DNA of 64,000 bases. Source: Asaia sp. W19. Lineage in GTDB: Bacteria; Pseudomonadota; Alphaproteobacteria; Acetobacterales; Acetobacteraceae. The notes under the pieces are model-generated. The model searched no databases. It saw only the letters and a list, made by a program, of their open reading frames with translations, and was not told the origin of the DNA. Numbering within the stretch: position 1 is the stretch's first letter; each line of letters begins with the position of its first letter. Of this stretch, positions 1-9,244 are shown one piece after another. Position numbers and translations under genes: made by a program. The DNA is taken from NCBI RefSeq assembly GCF_003994335.1, contig NZ_PNQZ01000066.1:1-64000 (forward strand), given 5' to 3'.

Positions 1-1
1 C

Positions 2-58
2 CGGGCGCAAAACCATCACCCGCTTTTCCAGGTCATGCTGGCGCTGGGCAATATGTGA
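2..58 (+). pseudogene. NRPS condensation-domain fragment ended by in-frame TGA
   Basis: Read in the same frame as the large NRPS gene that follows, these bases encode the late condensation-domain motif HPLFQVMLAL and then TGA at 56-58. The next codon, ATG at 59, continues the condensation domain without any gap, so the stop replaces one sense codon and no frameshift is needed. It is either a nonsense mutation, a sequencing error, or a true gene boundary with restart at 59. The gene begins upstream of the window. Confidence 0.6.
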
Positions 59-2848
59 ATGCCGCAGATCGATATGCCCGGTCTGGAGGTCGGTTATCTC
101 AGGGGCCGGACAGCGAGCGCCAAATTCGACCTGACGTTCAGCCTGACGGATCATGATGGCGGTCTTGGAGGTGAGATCGAGTTCGATACGGATCTGTTCG
201 AGCGCAGCACGGTCAGTGCCATGGCCGAACGCTTCTGCATGATCCTGCAGAGCCTCGTTCTGAAGCCGGATGCGCTGGTAGGGGGGCTGGATATCCTGCT
301 GCCCGAGGAGAGGGAGAAGGTTCTTGTTTCGTGGAACGACACGGCGATGTCGTATCCTGACACGCTGTGCCTGCATGAGTTGATCGAGCAGCAGGTGGCG
401 ATGACACCGGATGCACCGGCGGTGAGCTTTGAGGGGCATACGCTCAGCTATGCGGAGCTCAATATCCGGGCCAACCGTCTGGCGCATCATCTGATCGCGC
501 TGGGTATCGGGCCTGACATGCCGGTTGCGGTCTGTCTGGACCGCTCGCCCGAGATGATGATTGCGCTTCTTGCGATCCTCAAGGCGGGCGGGGCCTATCT
601 GCCGCTTGATCCGTCCTATGCCTCGGGCCGCCTGCAGCGTGTTCTTGACGATGCGCGCCCGGCGGTCCTGCTGCACGATGCCTCGGGACTTGCCGCACTG
701 GGGGACTGGGCAGCACACGATACCATCCTGTGCAATGTCTGCGCGCCCGTCACACCCTGGCAGGCCCGGGAGGCAGGCAATCCTGATCGCCACCGTCTGG
801 GACTGACCAGCCGCAACCTCGCCTATATCATCTACACCTCCGGCTCCACAGGGCAGCCAAAGGGGGTTGCGGTCGAGCATGTCAACGCCGTGGCTTTGCA
901 CGTTGCGCAAAAGCGTGATTTCGCCGCCACCTGCCGTAGCCGTGTTCTGCAGTTCTCGTCATGCAGTTTCGATGCCAGCATATTCGAAATCGTTATGGCG
1001 CTCACCGCAGGTGCAGAACTTTGTCTCATTACCCAGGAGCAGCGACAAAGCATCGAAACACTCTGGCATTTCATGATTCGCGAGAAAATCACGCATACGC
1101 TTCTTCCTCAGGCACTATTCAAAATCGATTTTGGCCTGGAATTCAATAATTCTCTCCAATATCTGTTTTTTGGGGGGGAAGCTCTCGGTGCGGATGTTAT
1201 CACGCGTGTTCATGAAGTAAGTCAGTCCACAGTTATCAACATTTACGGCCCGACCGAAACAACTGTTTATGTCACGCACTGGGAGTGTCCGCGTGACATA
1301 ACGGGTTTGCATTCTGTGCCGATCGGTCGTCCGATTGCGAATACGCAGCTCTATATTCTCGATCCTGCGGGCCATCCCGTGCCGCCCGGTGTATCAGGAG
1401 AGCTGCATATTGGCGGTCATGGTGTGGCGCGTGGCTATCTCAACCAGCCCGAACTGACGGCGGAGCGCTTCATCGCCGATCCCTTCTGCGCGGATGGTCG
1501 TGGCAGGCTCTATCGCACAGGCGATCTGGCCTGTTACCAGCCTGATGGGACCATTCTCTTCCTTGGGCGTATCGATCACCAGATCAAGATCCGCGGCTTT
1601 CGTGTGGAGCCGGGCGAGATCGAGACAAGGCTGCAGGAACAGCCCGGCCTGCGTGCGGCGGCGGTCATCCTGCGCGAGGACAGGAAGGACGATCCGCGTC
1701 TGGTTGCCTATGTGGTGCCGGAGCCGGGGCATGTTCCCGACAGCGCTGCGCTGCGCAATACGCTGGCGCATGAACTGCCCGACTACATGGTGCCGAGCGC
1801 CATTGTCGCGCTCGATGCCCTGCCGCTGACGACGAATGGCAAGCTCGACAGAAAGGCCTTGCCGGTTCCGGACTGTACGGCCGTGCAGATCGGACGCGCG
1901 CCCCGCACGCCGCGTGAGGCCGTGCTGTGTTCGCTGTTTGCCGAGCTTCTCGATCGCGAGAGCGTGGATATCGATACGAGCTTCTTCGATCTCGGCGGTC
2001 ACTCCCTGCTGGCGACGCGCCTCATCAGCCGGATCCGCACTATTTTCTCCGTCAGCCTGCCCATACGCATCATCTTCGAGGCCCCCACCGTCTGCGCACT
2101 CGCTACCGCCATGGAGAAAATCGAAAATATCGACGGAGGTAGCCTCACCCTAATCAAGGCTGGAGGAGATCGAGAGCCCCTATTCTGTATTCACGGAGGC
2201 GCTGGACTTGTTTGGCCATTCCGGAATCTCGTCGACGATAAAGTCGGTGATAAATGTGAGCACAGGGCCATCTACGCTATCCAGGCCCGCGGTCTTGAAG
2301 ACGGCGAGTGTCTTCCCGCGACCATGATGGAGCTGGTAGCGGATTATGTCGATCAAATCACAAGCAAGCAGCCGAGTGGTCCCTACTATATCTTGGGCTG
2401 GTCGTTCGGCGCCGTCGCCGCACATGCAATATGCGAAGCCCTAGAATCGCAAGGACGGGAGGTGGCCCATCTGATAATGCTTGACGGGTATTACGGCGAG
2501 ATCAACAAGAGGGAGATGGGTACGCGCGCCGACACGGAGATTATTGATATCGCAAAGCGATATGGTCTCGATAATATCGATCATGAGATTATGGTTCGGG
2601 TGAATAATGTCTATCAAAATTGCGTTGCACTCCTGATTGGACACAATCCTCGGCCCGTGCAGGCCGATTGCGTGTTTGTGCAGTCGAGACAGTCATTACC
2701 CAGTCATGGAGACTTGCCGAACAAACTCTGGAAGCCCTTCGTGTGCAGTGCTTTCGAGGTCATCGAGACCGATATGGACCATTTCGATATGCTCTCGCCT
2801 GCGAATGGACGCGAAATCCGGCGCCTCATCCGAAAGTATCTCGGGTAA
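59..2848 (+). CDS. Nonribosomal peptide synthetase, terminal module (C-end, A, T, TE)
   Basis: This is the last module of a peptide synthetase. About residues 1-90 are the end of a condensation domain. An adenylation domain follows to about 600 with motifs LSYAELN, LKAGGAYLPLDP, YIIYTSGSTGQPKG, FDASIFEI, NIYGPTETT, YRTGDL, GRIDHQIKIRGFR and NGKLDRKAL. A carrier domain has FFDLGGHSLLATRL, with Ser as the phosphopantetheine site. A thioesterase carries GWSFG and a late DHFDML His. Aligned by eye to GrsA, the specificity residues read DAFLFGIVYK, a mostly hydrophobic pocket that I cannot assign to an amino acid. An in-frame TGA lies immediately upstream, so the protein as read starts inside the C domain. 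The MATE exporter and PPTase behind it probably serve the same product. Confidence 0.9.
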   Translation: MPQIDMPGLEVGYLRGRTASAKFDLTFSLTDHDGGLGGEIEFDTDLFERSTVSAMAERFCMILQSLVLKPDALVGGLDILLPEEREKVLVSWNDTAMSYPDTLCLHELIEQQVAMTPDAPAVSFEGHTLSYAELNIRANRLAHHLIALGIGPDMPVAVCLDRSPEMMIALLAILKAGGAYLPLDPSYASGRLQRVLDDARPAVLLHDASGLAALGDWAAHDTILCNVCAPVTPWQAREAGNPDRHRLGLTSRNLAYIIYTSGSTGQPKGVAVEHVNAVALHVAQKRDFAATCRSRVLQFSSCSFDASIFEIVMALTAGAELCLITQEQRQSIETLWHFMIREKITHTLLPQALFKIDFGLEFNNSLQYLFFGGEALGADVITRVHEVSQSTVINIYGPTETTVYVTHWECPRDITGLHSVPIGRPIANTQLYILDPAGHPVPPGVSGELHIGGHGVARGYLNQPELTAERFIADPFCADGRGRLYRTGDLACYQPDGTILFLGRIDHQIKIRGFRVEPGEIETRLQEQPGLRAAAVILREDRKDDPRLVAYVVPEPGHVPDSAALRNTLAHELPDYMVPSAIVALDALPLTTNGKLDRKALPVPDCTAVQIGRAPRTPREAVLCSLFAELLDRESVDIDTSFFDLGGHSLLATRLISRIRTIFSVSLPIRIIFEAPTVCALATAMEKIENIDGGSLTLIKAGGDREPLFCIHGGAGLVWPFRNLVDDKVGDKCEHRAIYAIQARGLEDGECLPATMMELVADYVDQITSKQPSGPYYILGWSFGAVAAHAICEALESQGREVAHLIMLDGYYGEINKREMGTRADTEIIDIAKRYGLDNIDHEIMVRVNNVYQNCVALLIGHNPRPVQADCVFVQSRQSLPSHGDLPNKLWKPFVCSAFEVIETDMDHFDMLSPANGREIRRLIRKYLG

Positions 2849-2852
2849 AGGG

Positions 2853-4208
2853 ATGCAGGGGCATAAGAAGAGACTCCAGACGGTAGATTACACAGATGGC
2901 CCGATCTTAGGCCATCTGCTGAAATCATGTCCTGCAATTTTCCTGGGCATTGTGTTTCAGTCGCTCTGCCTGGTGGTAGACACGTATTGCGTTTCCTATT
3001 TCAGCGCGCAGGATGTTGCCGCTGTCTCTGCAGTTTTTACACTGTTGCTTCTCACTTCGGTGTTTTCGCAGGTCTTCTCTTCTGGCGGGATTGCCTGCCT
3101 CGCTCCTATTATCGGCAGCAAGGATAAGGCAGGATTTCTGAAAGCCGCGGCAGATGCTCTGAACTTTTCGTTAATCATCATGGTCGCCTATCTGGTACTG
3201 ATCGCTCTATGTTCAGGCACGTATTTGAAGGCGATTGCAACCGACAGTCATGTCGATGCACTATCCAAACAGTATCTTTTGTTTTTCCTTCCCGCTCTTG
3301 TGCTCCCTCTGCCGATCGCTGCTATGAGCGCTTTTTTCAGAGCAAGCGGTATGCTAAGCGCACCCGTCGGTGCTCTATTGGTGATGATCGTCATCAACAT
3401 TGTCCTTGCGCCCTGTCTGACCTTCGGATGGCTGATCTCCTATCCGTTAGGTGTTGTCGGAACCGCTATTGCCAGCTCTGTTTCCAATATAGTTGGCTTG
3501 GCGATATTGTTTGCATTATATGTCCGCGGTCATGACTCCTTGATATCGCTCGTACAGATCCCGTCGAGAGAAACAGTGTTTTCCATTTCTCGCGCTGGCA
3601 TCCCGGCGTCAGGCGAGATTTTGATCATGTTTGTTGTTGGTGCGATTATATACTCACTAGTGAGTCCTTATGGAGCCGATGCTCAGGCCGGTCTCGGAAT
3701 AGGATCAAGAACATTGCAGTTGTTGTTCTGGCCGGCTCTTTCCGCAGCTTTTGCGACAGCACCGATTATTGGGCAAAATCATGGAATTAAGCACAAAGAA
3801 AACATTTTAAAATCTATAAATTATGGCATTATTATTACGTCTATATTGATGTGTATCGGGATGATATTGATCATATTTCTGGGATATATGTTTATCAATG
3901 CCATCTCTGCAGATGAAAATATAGAAAAATATGCAATAACGTATATGAAAATAAAATGCCTCAGCTTTGTCCCGTTAGGTATTTCCATGGTGGTCTCCAA
4001 CGCGCTGCAAGCGCTTGGAAGATCTGGATTGTCTTTCGGTGCAGCGGCCTCGCAGATGTTTCTCTTCGGCGCGCTGCTTGCGTTCCAATCTACCATTTCT
4101 GGTTTGTCTTTCGTATCATTGTCTATTGTCGAGGTATCTTCGTACGCTTGCCAAGCCATTCTATCTTTATACCTTCTGTGCTCAGCAATTCGACGCCTGG
4201 ATTACTGA
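2853..4208 (+). CDS. MATE-family multidrug/metabolite efflux transporter
   Basis: A 451-residue membrane protein with about 12 hydrophobic segments in two similar halves, as in MATE (MatE/NorM) antiporters, whose usual length is 440-480. The reading frame is open further upstream into the NRPS gene. The ATG at 2853, 4 bases after the NRPS stop and preceded by AAAGGG, gives the family's normal N-terminus and is preferred. Its place between a peptide synthetase and a carrier-protein activating enzyme suggests export of the peptide product. That role is inferred. Confidence 0.85.
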   Translation: MQGHKKRLQTVDYTDGPILGHLLKSCPAIFLGIVFQSLCLVVDTYCVSYFSAQDVAAVSAVFTLLLLTSVFSQVFSSGGIACLAPIIGSKDKAGFLKAAADALNFSLIIMVAYLVLIALCSGTYLKAIATDSHVDALSKQYLLFFLPALVLPLPIAAMSAFFRASGMLSAPVGALLVMIVINIVLAPCLTFGWLISYPLGVVGTAIASSVSNIVGLAILFALYVRGHDSLISLVQIPSRETVFSISRAGIPASGEILIMFVVGAIIYSLVSPYGADAQAGLGIGSRTLQLLFWPALSAAFATAPIIGQNHGIKHKENILKSINYGIIITSILMCIGMILIIFLGYMFINAISADENIEKYAITYMKIKCLSFVPLGISMVVSNALQALGRSGLSFGAAASQMFLFGALLAFQSTISGLSFVSLSIVEVSSYACQAILSLYLLCSAIRRLDY

Positions 4209-4209
4209 G

Positions 4210-4866
4210 TTGGTAGAACTAACGCGCGCATGGTGCGATTGCCTGCCTACGAATGTGATCGTTGCAAAAGCGGATCTCGAAGCTGGTCACTATCCGCTTT
4301 CGCAGACGGACGCTTTATCACTGCAACGCGTATCGGCCAGGCGCAGGCTAGAATTTGCTGCAGGCCGAGCTTGCGCGAGAGCGATCTGCTCGATGTTGGG
4401 TCGGTACGATGCAAATCTAGGCATTTCCGCCTCCGGTGCTCCTGTATGGCCAAGAGGGCTAGTGGGGACGATTACGCATTCAAGGAAAATGGCTTTAGCC
4501 GCGGGCGCATCCGCGAGAGACTACGAGAATATTGGGATCGATACCGAAATCGTGGGGCATATTGAGGACGGAATTTTAGATCTATTGTTTTCCAAGCGCG
4601 AAATAGAGTTCGTGGAGTCTCTGCCATATCCTGAGCAGGAGAAGGTCAAGACCGCTCTTTTCTGCTCGAAAGAGGCCTTTTTCAAAGCAAAGACTGCAAT
4701 GCAGAAGTCGTTTAATAGCCCAAATGAAATTGAAATAGACGTGGATATTTCTACCAAAACTTTTCGCTCTCGGGTCGGTGATTGTACTGACGATATTGGC
4801 CTATACTATTTTCACGGGCTACACTGCGTCGCTTTTTATCTCTGTAAGACACAAATTCATATTTAG
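4210..4866 (+). CDS. 4'-phosphopantetheinyl transferase, EntD/Sfp-like
   Basis: Transfers phosphopantetheine from CoA to the Ser of peptidyl carrier domains, so it would activate the NRPS upstream. Family motifs are seen in order: RRRLEFAAGRACAR, GTITHS, IGIDTE (Mg-binding acidic residues) and FCSKEAFFKA (the KEA..K motif). No ATG fits the start. TTG at 4210, just after the MATE stop, gives 218 residues, normal for the family. GTG at 4255 would give 203. The open frame reaches back to 4015, but that part is only the other frame of the MATE gene. Start uncertain, family call solid. Confidence 0.8.
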   Translation: MVELTRAWCDCLPTNVIVAKADLEAGHYPLSQTDALSLQRVSARRRLEFAAGRACARAICSMLGRYDANLGISASGAPVWPRGLVGTITHSRKMALAAGASARDYENIGIDTEIVGHIEDGILDLLFSKREIEFVESLPYPEQEKVKTALFCSKEAFFKAKTAMQKSFNSPNEIEIDVDISTKTFRSRVGDCTDDIGLYYFHGLHCVAFYLCKTQIHI

Positions 4867-5763
4867 GTCACGTTAACGGCAGCACGGCAGATCTCGACGA
4901 CAAGCGCGTCTTCAGTCGACTACGAACGGTACCGATTTCCGCTTAGTTGATCGCTACACGGTGTGGCTGCATTTCAGTGTCCCACTGAGCCTTTTTCTAT
5001 TGGGAAAATGCTCCTCGATCGGGCCATTGTCGTCTCTTAGGCGGCAATCCATCGATGTAGTCTGAAATTCGTCTTCGTCCCCGTCGGCGCCCTGCGTCCT
5101 CAAAAAGCCTAATCCTGCTGATTTCCGGCATCTGGACGAGATTCGTTTCCTGATCCGTGTCTAGCTCGTGTTAACAAAAAACAAGCCAACGCCTTGTCGC
5201 GGCGGATTGAGGAAACCGACGAAGAACAAGGCATTCTTGTCGTCACGAGGTGCAGCTTTATCGCAATGGAATCATCGTAAAGAGGTCTTGGATCATCTGA
5301 TACTTACGGAAACCGTTACCAGTTCCATAGCCCAGCTTTCCCTGGGCTATGGAACTGGTACGGTCATCGAGGCAGCTGCGGCTGTGTAGTCTGAAACCCG
5401 CCCCTCTGTGAAGACAGACCCGAAAGGACGTCCCTAATTGCCACATCCGGGGTGGATCGTGCTGATAAAGCCGCTGCGTGATCGACCCCAACCCTCCGAG
5501 CAAGCCCACCTTTTGGGCCTGTGGCTCGCGAATAGGCATAGGCTACAGCGTCGCATGGATCATGCGCTGCCAGTCATCACACAGTCCTCAATCTATCGTA
5601 GCTTGGAGGAAGGCGTCCCACATGCCATGTTCAGCCTAAAGCCTTCGTTTAGATGGCAGAGGCGGACTAATCAGCGCCGATTGCTGATCCGTCAGGTCAC
5701 CCCGCGTCATATCTGTCTGCTCGCCCGTTATCCTACTTACACAGAGCTAATTGGATCTCAGGC
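4867..5763. other. Gene-poor stretch after the NRPS locus
   Basis: Short open frames occur on both strands, but none resembles a known family or has a convincing ribosome binding site. The only structured element I see is the 19-bp perfect inverted repeat at 5317-5360. It may be decayed island sequence. Confidence 0.5.
5317..5360. repeat. Perfect 19-bp inverted repeat, 6-nt loop
   Basis: The left arm is 5317-5335 and the right arm 5342-5360, exactly complementary, with loop CTTTCC. No T-run follows on either strand, so it is not a standard terminator. It lies in a gene-poor region next to integrase debris. Confidence 0.85.
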
Positions 5764-5902
5764 GGCTCAAATAGGAACTTTTGGGAACGTCGCTAGCTGA
5801 CTTACCAAGTGCGGGGGAGGCCTCGGACTGCCCCAGAAGAGGCTGGATATCCTTGGGCCCGTCCCAGCGAGAGTGGTAAGCGAACTCGATGGGGCGCAGT
5901 TT
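5764..5902 (-). pseudogene. Relic of a tyrosine integrase N-terminus
   Basis: On the minus strand the frame reads LRPIEFAYHSRWDGPKDIQP and then LLGQSEASPALG before a stop. This lines up with the start of the integrase at 29.1 kb (LRLIGSRYHF, PKDIQPLMGRSEISLSL). The start codon has decayed and only about 45 codons remain. The sequence upstream of it (5903-5990) is also recognisably related to the bases upstream of that integrase, so this is a decayed copy of a whole integrase-attachment end. Confidence 0.75.
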
Positions 5903-5928
5903 TAAAATATCCCATTCTCAGAACGATT

Positions 5929-5943
5929 CCGGGATAATCCCGG
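5929..5943. repeat. Palindrome CCGGGA-N3-TCCCGG upstream of integrase relic
   Basis: A 6-bp dyad around TAA. The same dyad with a different spacer (AAC) sits in the same place upstream of the integrase at 27.6-29.1 kb. It is possibly an operator or an integrase arm site. Confidence 0.55.
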
Positions 5944-5990
5944 TCTGACGTCGCGAAAGCAAAAAAAACTATCAATTACGATAGAACATT

Positions 5991-6012
5991 TGAGAAAACT
6001 ATGGATGCCTAA
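5991..6012. repeat. Possible decayed attachment site
   Basis: By position relative to the integrase relic and a short resemblance (ACTATGG), this matches the attachment-site copy at 29186-29216. Too degenerate to be sure. Confidence 0.3.
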
Positions 6013-6804
6013 CATCAATACCGCAATTGGTCTACATAGCTATTCCCAGTGATTTGAGGTATCTTTCTGTCTACGCGCTTTTTCCTGTTTCTTCCTATTC
6101 CCATTCTTGGGTAAACAATCCGGGGAGGCAAGAGCTGATTTCGAAGGTGCTCGTGGCTTGTAATGTGCTCGTCATGGTCGGGTGAATCATTGTACCGATC
6201 TGACATGTGATCTCGAGTTGTATGAGCGATTGATGGCTCCTCTATAAATCACAAAATATGCTTAGGGTGATCGATAGGTGGTGGGGATATCGATCATGCG
6301 TTGGAACTGGCGACTTCAGGACTCGACATGTTTCCAATTCGATAGGGCTCGTTGGTAAGGCGCTGAAAAGTGACTCTTAAAGGGCTCGGTTGTCTTCATT
6401 GGCTCTATGCAACACCTGGACGCTAACGCCACGCAGCAGCTTGTCGTGCAACTGCTGTCGCAAGAAACGATCCAGAGCTGGGCTACCGAAGGCGATCTTC
6501 TCATAAGAAGGTAGGTGCCGTTTGTAGCTGATTAGGGGGCGTTCTCATCGCTCGCACCCACCACGCCACGATTGATGCGACGTCGCCGGTGGAAATGCTG
6601 AGACGTCCTCTCTGAGATCGAAAGTCGAGAGGGAGGCAAAATCATTGATGATCACATATAATGACCCTCTGCACGGCGCTTGATAAAATTGCACAGGTTC
6701 GGCGCATGGCTCAGATGGGTTCGAACTGTTGCAAAAAAAATCTCATAGAAAATCCCGCAGAAGGAAAGTGCCGGCAGACAAGTGAAGACGACATGAGGTC
6801 GTTC
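6013..6804. other. Gene-poor stretch, no recognisable gene
   Basis: Only short open frames without recognisable families. It lies between the integrase relic and the catabolic locus and is probably degraded mobile DNA. Confidence 0.45.
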
Positions 6805-7188
6805 TCATCGTGTGGTGACATAAGGATCGATATAAGTCTCCTGCTCTTCTGCCAGCCAAGATAGACGAGACCGCTTACGAAGCTTCGTGGCGCATCCCTC
6901 GTCCGAATTTACAATCTCGACCATGACGTGGATCCGTGACTGAATGTCGAGACCGAGACGTTTCAATTCGCTCTCGAGCAGGCTGAGAGAGATTTCAAAT
7001 TTGACCACCCCCGGCTCATTGGAGAGCGTGATATCGCTCGCTCCGGCTTCCGAGCTTGTTGCTCGGGCAGCATTCAAAGAAGCCGAGCAATGGACGTAGG
7101 TGAGGGCGTCCCCAACATTGCCTTTATCGGGATGGGGTATCACACCTCGCTCGTGCCTGTCTCGATCACGCATGTGATCTTCCAGCAC
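6805..7188 (-). CDS. Uncertain hypothetical protein after the amidohydrolase
   Basis: A 127-codon frame that starts 23 bases inside the 3' end of the dihydropyrimidinase-like gene and follows it in the same direction, so it could be translationally coupled. I recognise no family. The C-terminal half has an alternating hydrophobic pattern (VVKFEISLSLLESELKRLGL) that could fold, while the N-terminal part is highly charged and overlaps the neighbour. It may be a chance frame. Confidence 0.25.
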   Translation of the reverse strand: MLEDHMRDRDRHERGVIPHPDKGNVGDALTYVHCSASLNAARATSSEAGASDITLSNEPGVVKFEISLSLLESELKRLGLDIQSRIHVMVEIVNSDEGCATKLRKRSRLSWLAEEQETYIDPYVTTR

Positions 7189-8563
7189 GCGCTAGATACA
7201 GTCCGTCTCCTGGAATGGAATGGAGCACACCATTCCCCATGGCCAAGCGTCCGCGGAGATAGGTGGCGACCGGCCACCCTGTCACCTCTCTGCCGTCATA
7301 GGGCGTGTAATCGATGGCACTCTCAAACAGCTCCGGTGAGATCGTTTTGCGAATGGCAGGATCCCATAAAACCAGGTCCGCGTCTGAGCCCGGCGCGATC
7401 GTTCCTTTTCTAGGATATAATCCGTAGCGTTTCGCAGGATTTGTGGCAGTAACGCGGACGAAATCTGTCAGATCGATCCGATCTCTGGTTATGGCCGCAT
7501 CGAACAGAACAGGTAGGCGCGTCCCAAGTCCCGGCATACCATTTGGTATTTTGGAAAAATCGGCATTCCGCCCGTAGCGCGCCTTGCCTGAGGAGCCTTC
7601 ATAAGTATAGCCACAGTGATCGGAAGAGACGACTGAGATCGTGCCGTCACGCAAAGCGCCCCACATACCCTCGCGTTCTACGGCGCTCCGCAAGGGGGGG
7701 CTGCATATGAATTTTGCCCCCTCGAACCCTTCGCGTTTGAGCTCATCTTCGGTCAGGGTCAGATAATGCGTGCATGTTTCTGCCGCTACCTGCACTCCGC
7801 GATCGCGCGCACGGGCAATCTCTGCTGCGACTTCCGGGCTCGAAACATGAAATATCTGTATCGGTTGACCGGTAACTTCGCTCAGAGCAATGGCTCGGGA
7901 TGTGGCCTCGCGTTCGACACTCACTGGCCGCGATGTTGCGTGGCTGTGGGCGTGGATTTTACCCTCAGCTAGATGCTGGGACACCAGAAAGCGTATCGCC
8001 TCATAATTCTCGCAGTGGAGGGAGATGATCACGTCGTAAGGAAGTGCGGCAGAAAGCACCTGCAGGACCTGATCATCTGCAAGATGAAACGCGTCATACG
8101 TCATGAATACCTTCAGGCCTGCCGCGCCCAGTGCCACGACTTCAGGTATGCCCGTCTCCAACGTTTCCCGATCGGTGCGCGTGATGATTTGATGAATGGC
8201 ATAGTCACAGCGCGATGCGTGGCCTTTATCGCGATAAGCCAGGAACTGCTCCTTAAGGCCTTTGCCGGGCAAATGGGCTGAGAAACACACAACTGTAGTG
8301 GTTCCACCGAGCAGCGCCGAGCCGGTGGCCGAGGCGAAACCGTCCTCATGAACGGTGCCATCCGCCTCATCTTGCTCAATATGGCAATGCCCGTCGACGC
8401 CTCCAGGCATCACGAGCAAGCCTGTTGCATCGACTTCTTTGTCGCCATGGAGATGATGTCCCAACGCGGCGATTTTCTCCCCGCTTATGCCGATATCGGC
8501 CCTGAAACGGTCGGTGGCGGTAACAATCAGGCCGTTCTTGATAACGAGGTCGTAGCGGGTCAT
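7166..8563 (-). CDS. Dihydropyrimidinase / hydantoinase-like amidohydrolase
   Basis: A cyclic-amide hydrolase of the amidohydrolase superfamily, 465 residues, the usual size. Seen: the metal motif DGHCHIEQ (HxH), the Lys expected to be carboxylated in GLKVFMTY, later metal histidines in SLHCENY and IFHVSS, and the Asp in SSDHCGY. It is the last gene of the leftward block, 27 bases after the GntR gene. Hydantoinases open cyclic ureides and dihydropyrimidines. Its substrate here is unknown, but in this operon it could open a lactam or cyclic amide made or used by the dehydrogenase/DapA pathway. Confidence 0.85.
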   Translation of the reverse strand: MTRYDLVIKNGLIVTATDRFRADIGISGEKIAALGHHLHGDKEVDATGLLVMPGGVDGHCHIEQDEADGTVHEDGFASATGSALLGGTTTVVCFSAHLPGKGLKEQFLAYRDKGHASRCDYAIHQIITRTDRETLETGIPEVVALGAAGLKVFMTYDAFHLADDQVLQVLSAALPYDVIISLHCENYEAIRFLVSQHLAEGKIHAHSHATSRPVSVEREATSRAIALSEVTGQPIQIFHVSSPEVAAEIARARDRGVQVAAETCTHYLTLTEDELKREGFEGAKFICSPPLRSAVEREGMWGALRDGTISVVSSDHCGYTYEGSSGKARYGRNADFSKIPNGMPGLGTRLPVLFDAAITRDRIDLTDFVRVTATNPAKRYGLYPRKGTIAPGSDADLVLWDPAIRKTISPELFESAIDYTPYDGREVTGWPVATYLRGRLAMGNGVLHSIPGDGLYLARAGRSHA

Positions 8564-8590
8564 TGCAAGCTCCTTCGAGGGCGGAGGACG

Positions 8591-9244
8591 TTAGCCGCCG
8601 CGTAGAATTTCCATGCAATCTGCAGCGACATTGCGCAGATGCGTGACCATGGCCTGCCGGGCAGCATTCACATCCCCCTCCAGCAAGGCATCGAGAATGG
8701 CGAGATGTTCAACAGTCGAGGCGGGCACACGACCAAGCGGGTATGAAACCTCGCAAAGTCTCGTAAGCGTGCGCAGGGAGTCGATCGTACGTACCATCAC
8801 GCCATTTCCGGTTGTCTTGGGAAAAAGGAGATGAATGCGGTCGTCGAGCTGCCATTGCGCAGCAGTTTGCTCGGGTGTCTCTCCCAGCTCCACAACTTCC
8901 GCGCGCAGCGATCCGAGCATATTCCGGTCGAGCCGATCAAAGGAAAGCGCAATGGCTTCGCTTTCGAGGATTTCTCGAATATGGATGCCCTGGAAGAACT
9001 CGGCGGCAGAGACATTGCGTACGGCAAACGAGCGTGAGCCCTGTTTGACCAGAAGGTCTTCCGCGGCCAGGCGCATAAGCGCCTCGCGTACCGGTGTCCG
9101 CGAGATCTCGAGGTGATCGGCCAGTCTGCCCTCAACGACGGAGGTGCCACCCGGCAGTTTTTTCTCGAGAATCATCTGTCTGATCTGGGTGTAGGCCAGC
9201 TCTGCAAGATTCTGCTCGCGTTCAGCAACCCGGTACTCACTCAT
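8591..9244 (-). CDS. GntR-family transcriptional regulator, FCD (FadR) type
   Basis: An N-terminal winged helix (EISRTPVREALMRLAAEDLL) and a C-terminal FCD ligand domain with the usual D-x3-H (DDRIH), a GN motif and late histidines (VEHLAILDAL, MVTHL). The start at 9244 is chosen because its ATGA overlaps the stop of the DapA gene. The frame is open upstream to 9298. It is the likely regulator of both divergent blocks, with candidate sites at 13099-13115 and 22569-22585. FCD domains commonly bind small carboxylates with a metal, which fits a catabolic inducer. Confidence 0.88.
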   Translation of the reverse strand: MSEYRVAEREQNLAELAYTQIRQMILEKKLPGGTSVVEGRLADHLEISRTPVREALMRLAAEDLLVKQGSRSFAVRNVSAAEFFQGIHIREILESEAIALSFDRLDRNMLGSLRAEVVELGETPEQTAAQWQLDDRIHLLFPKTTGNGVMVRTIDSLRTLTRLCEVSYPLGRVPASTVEHLAILDALLEGDVNAARQAMVTHLRNVAADCMEILRGG

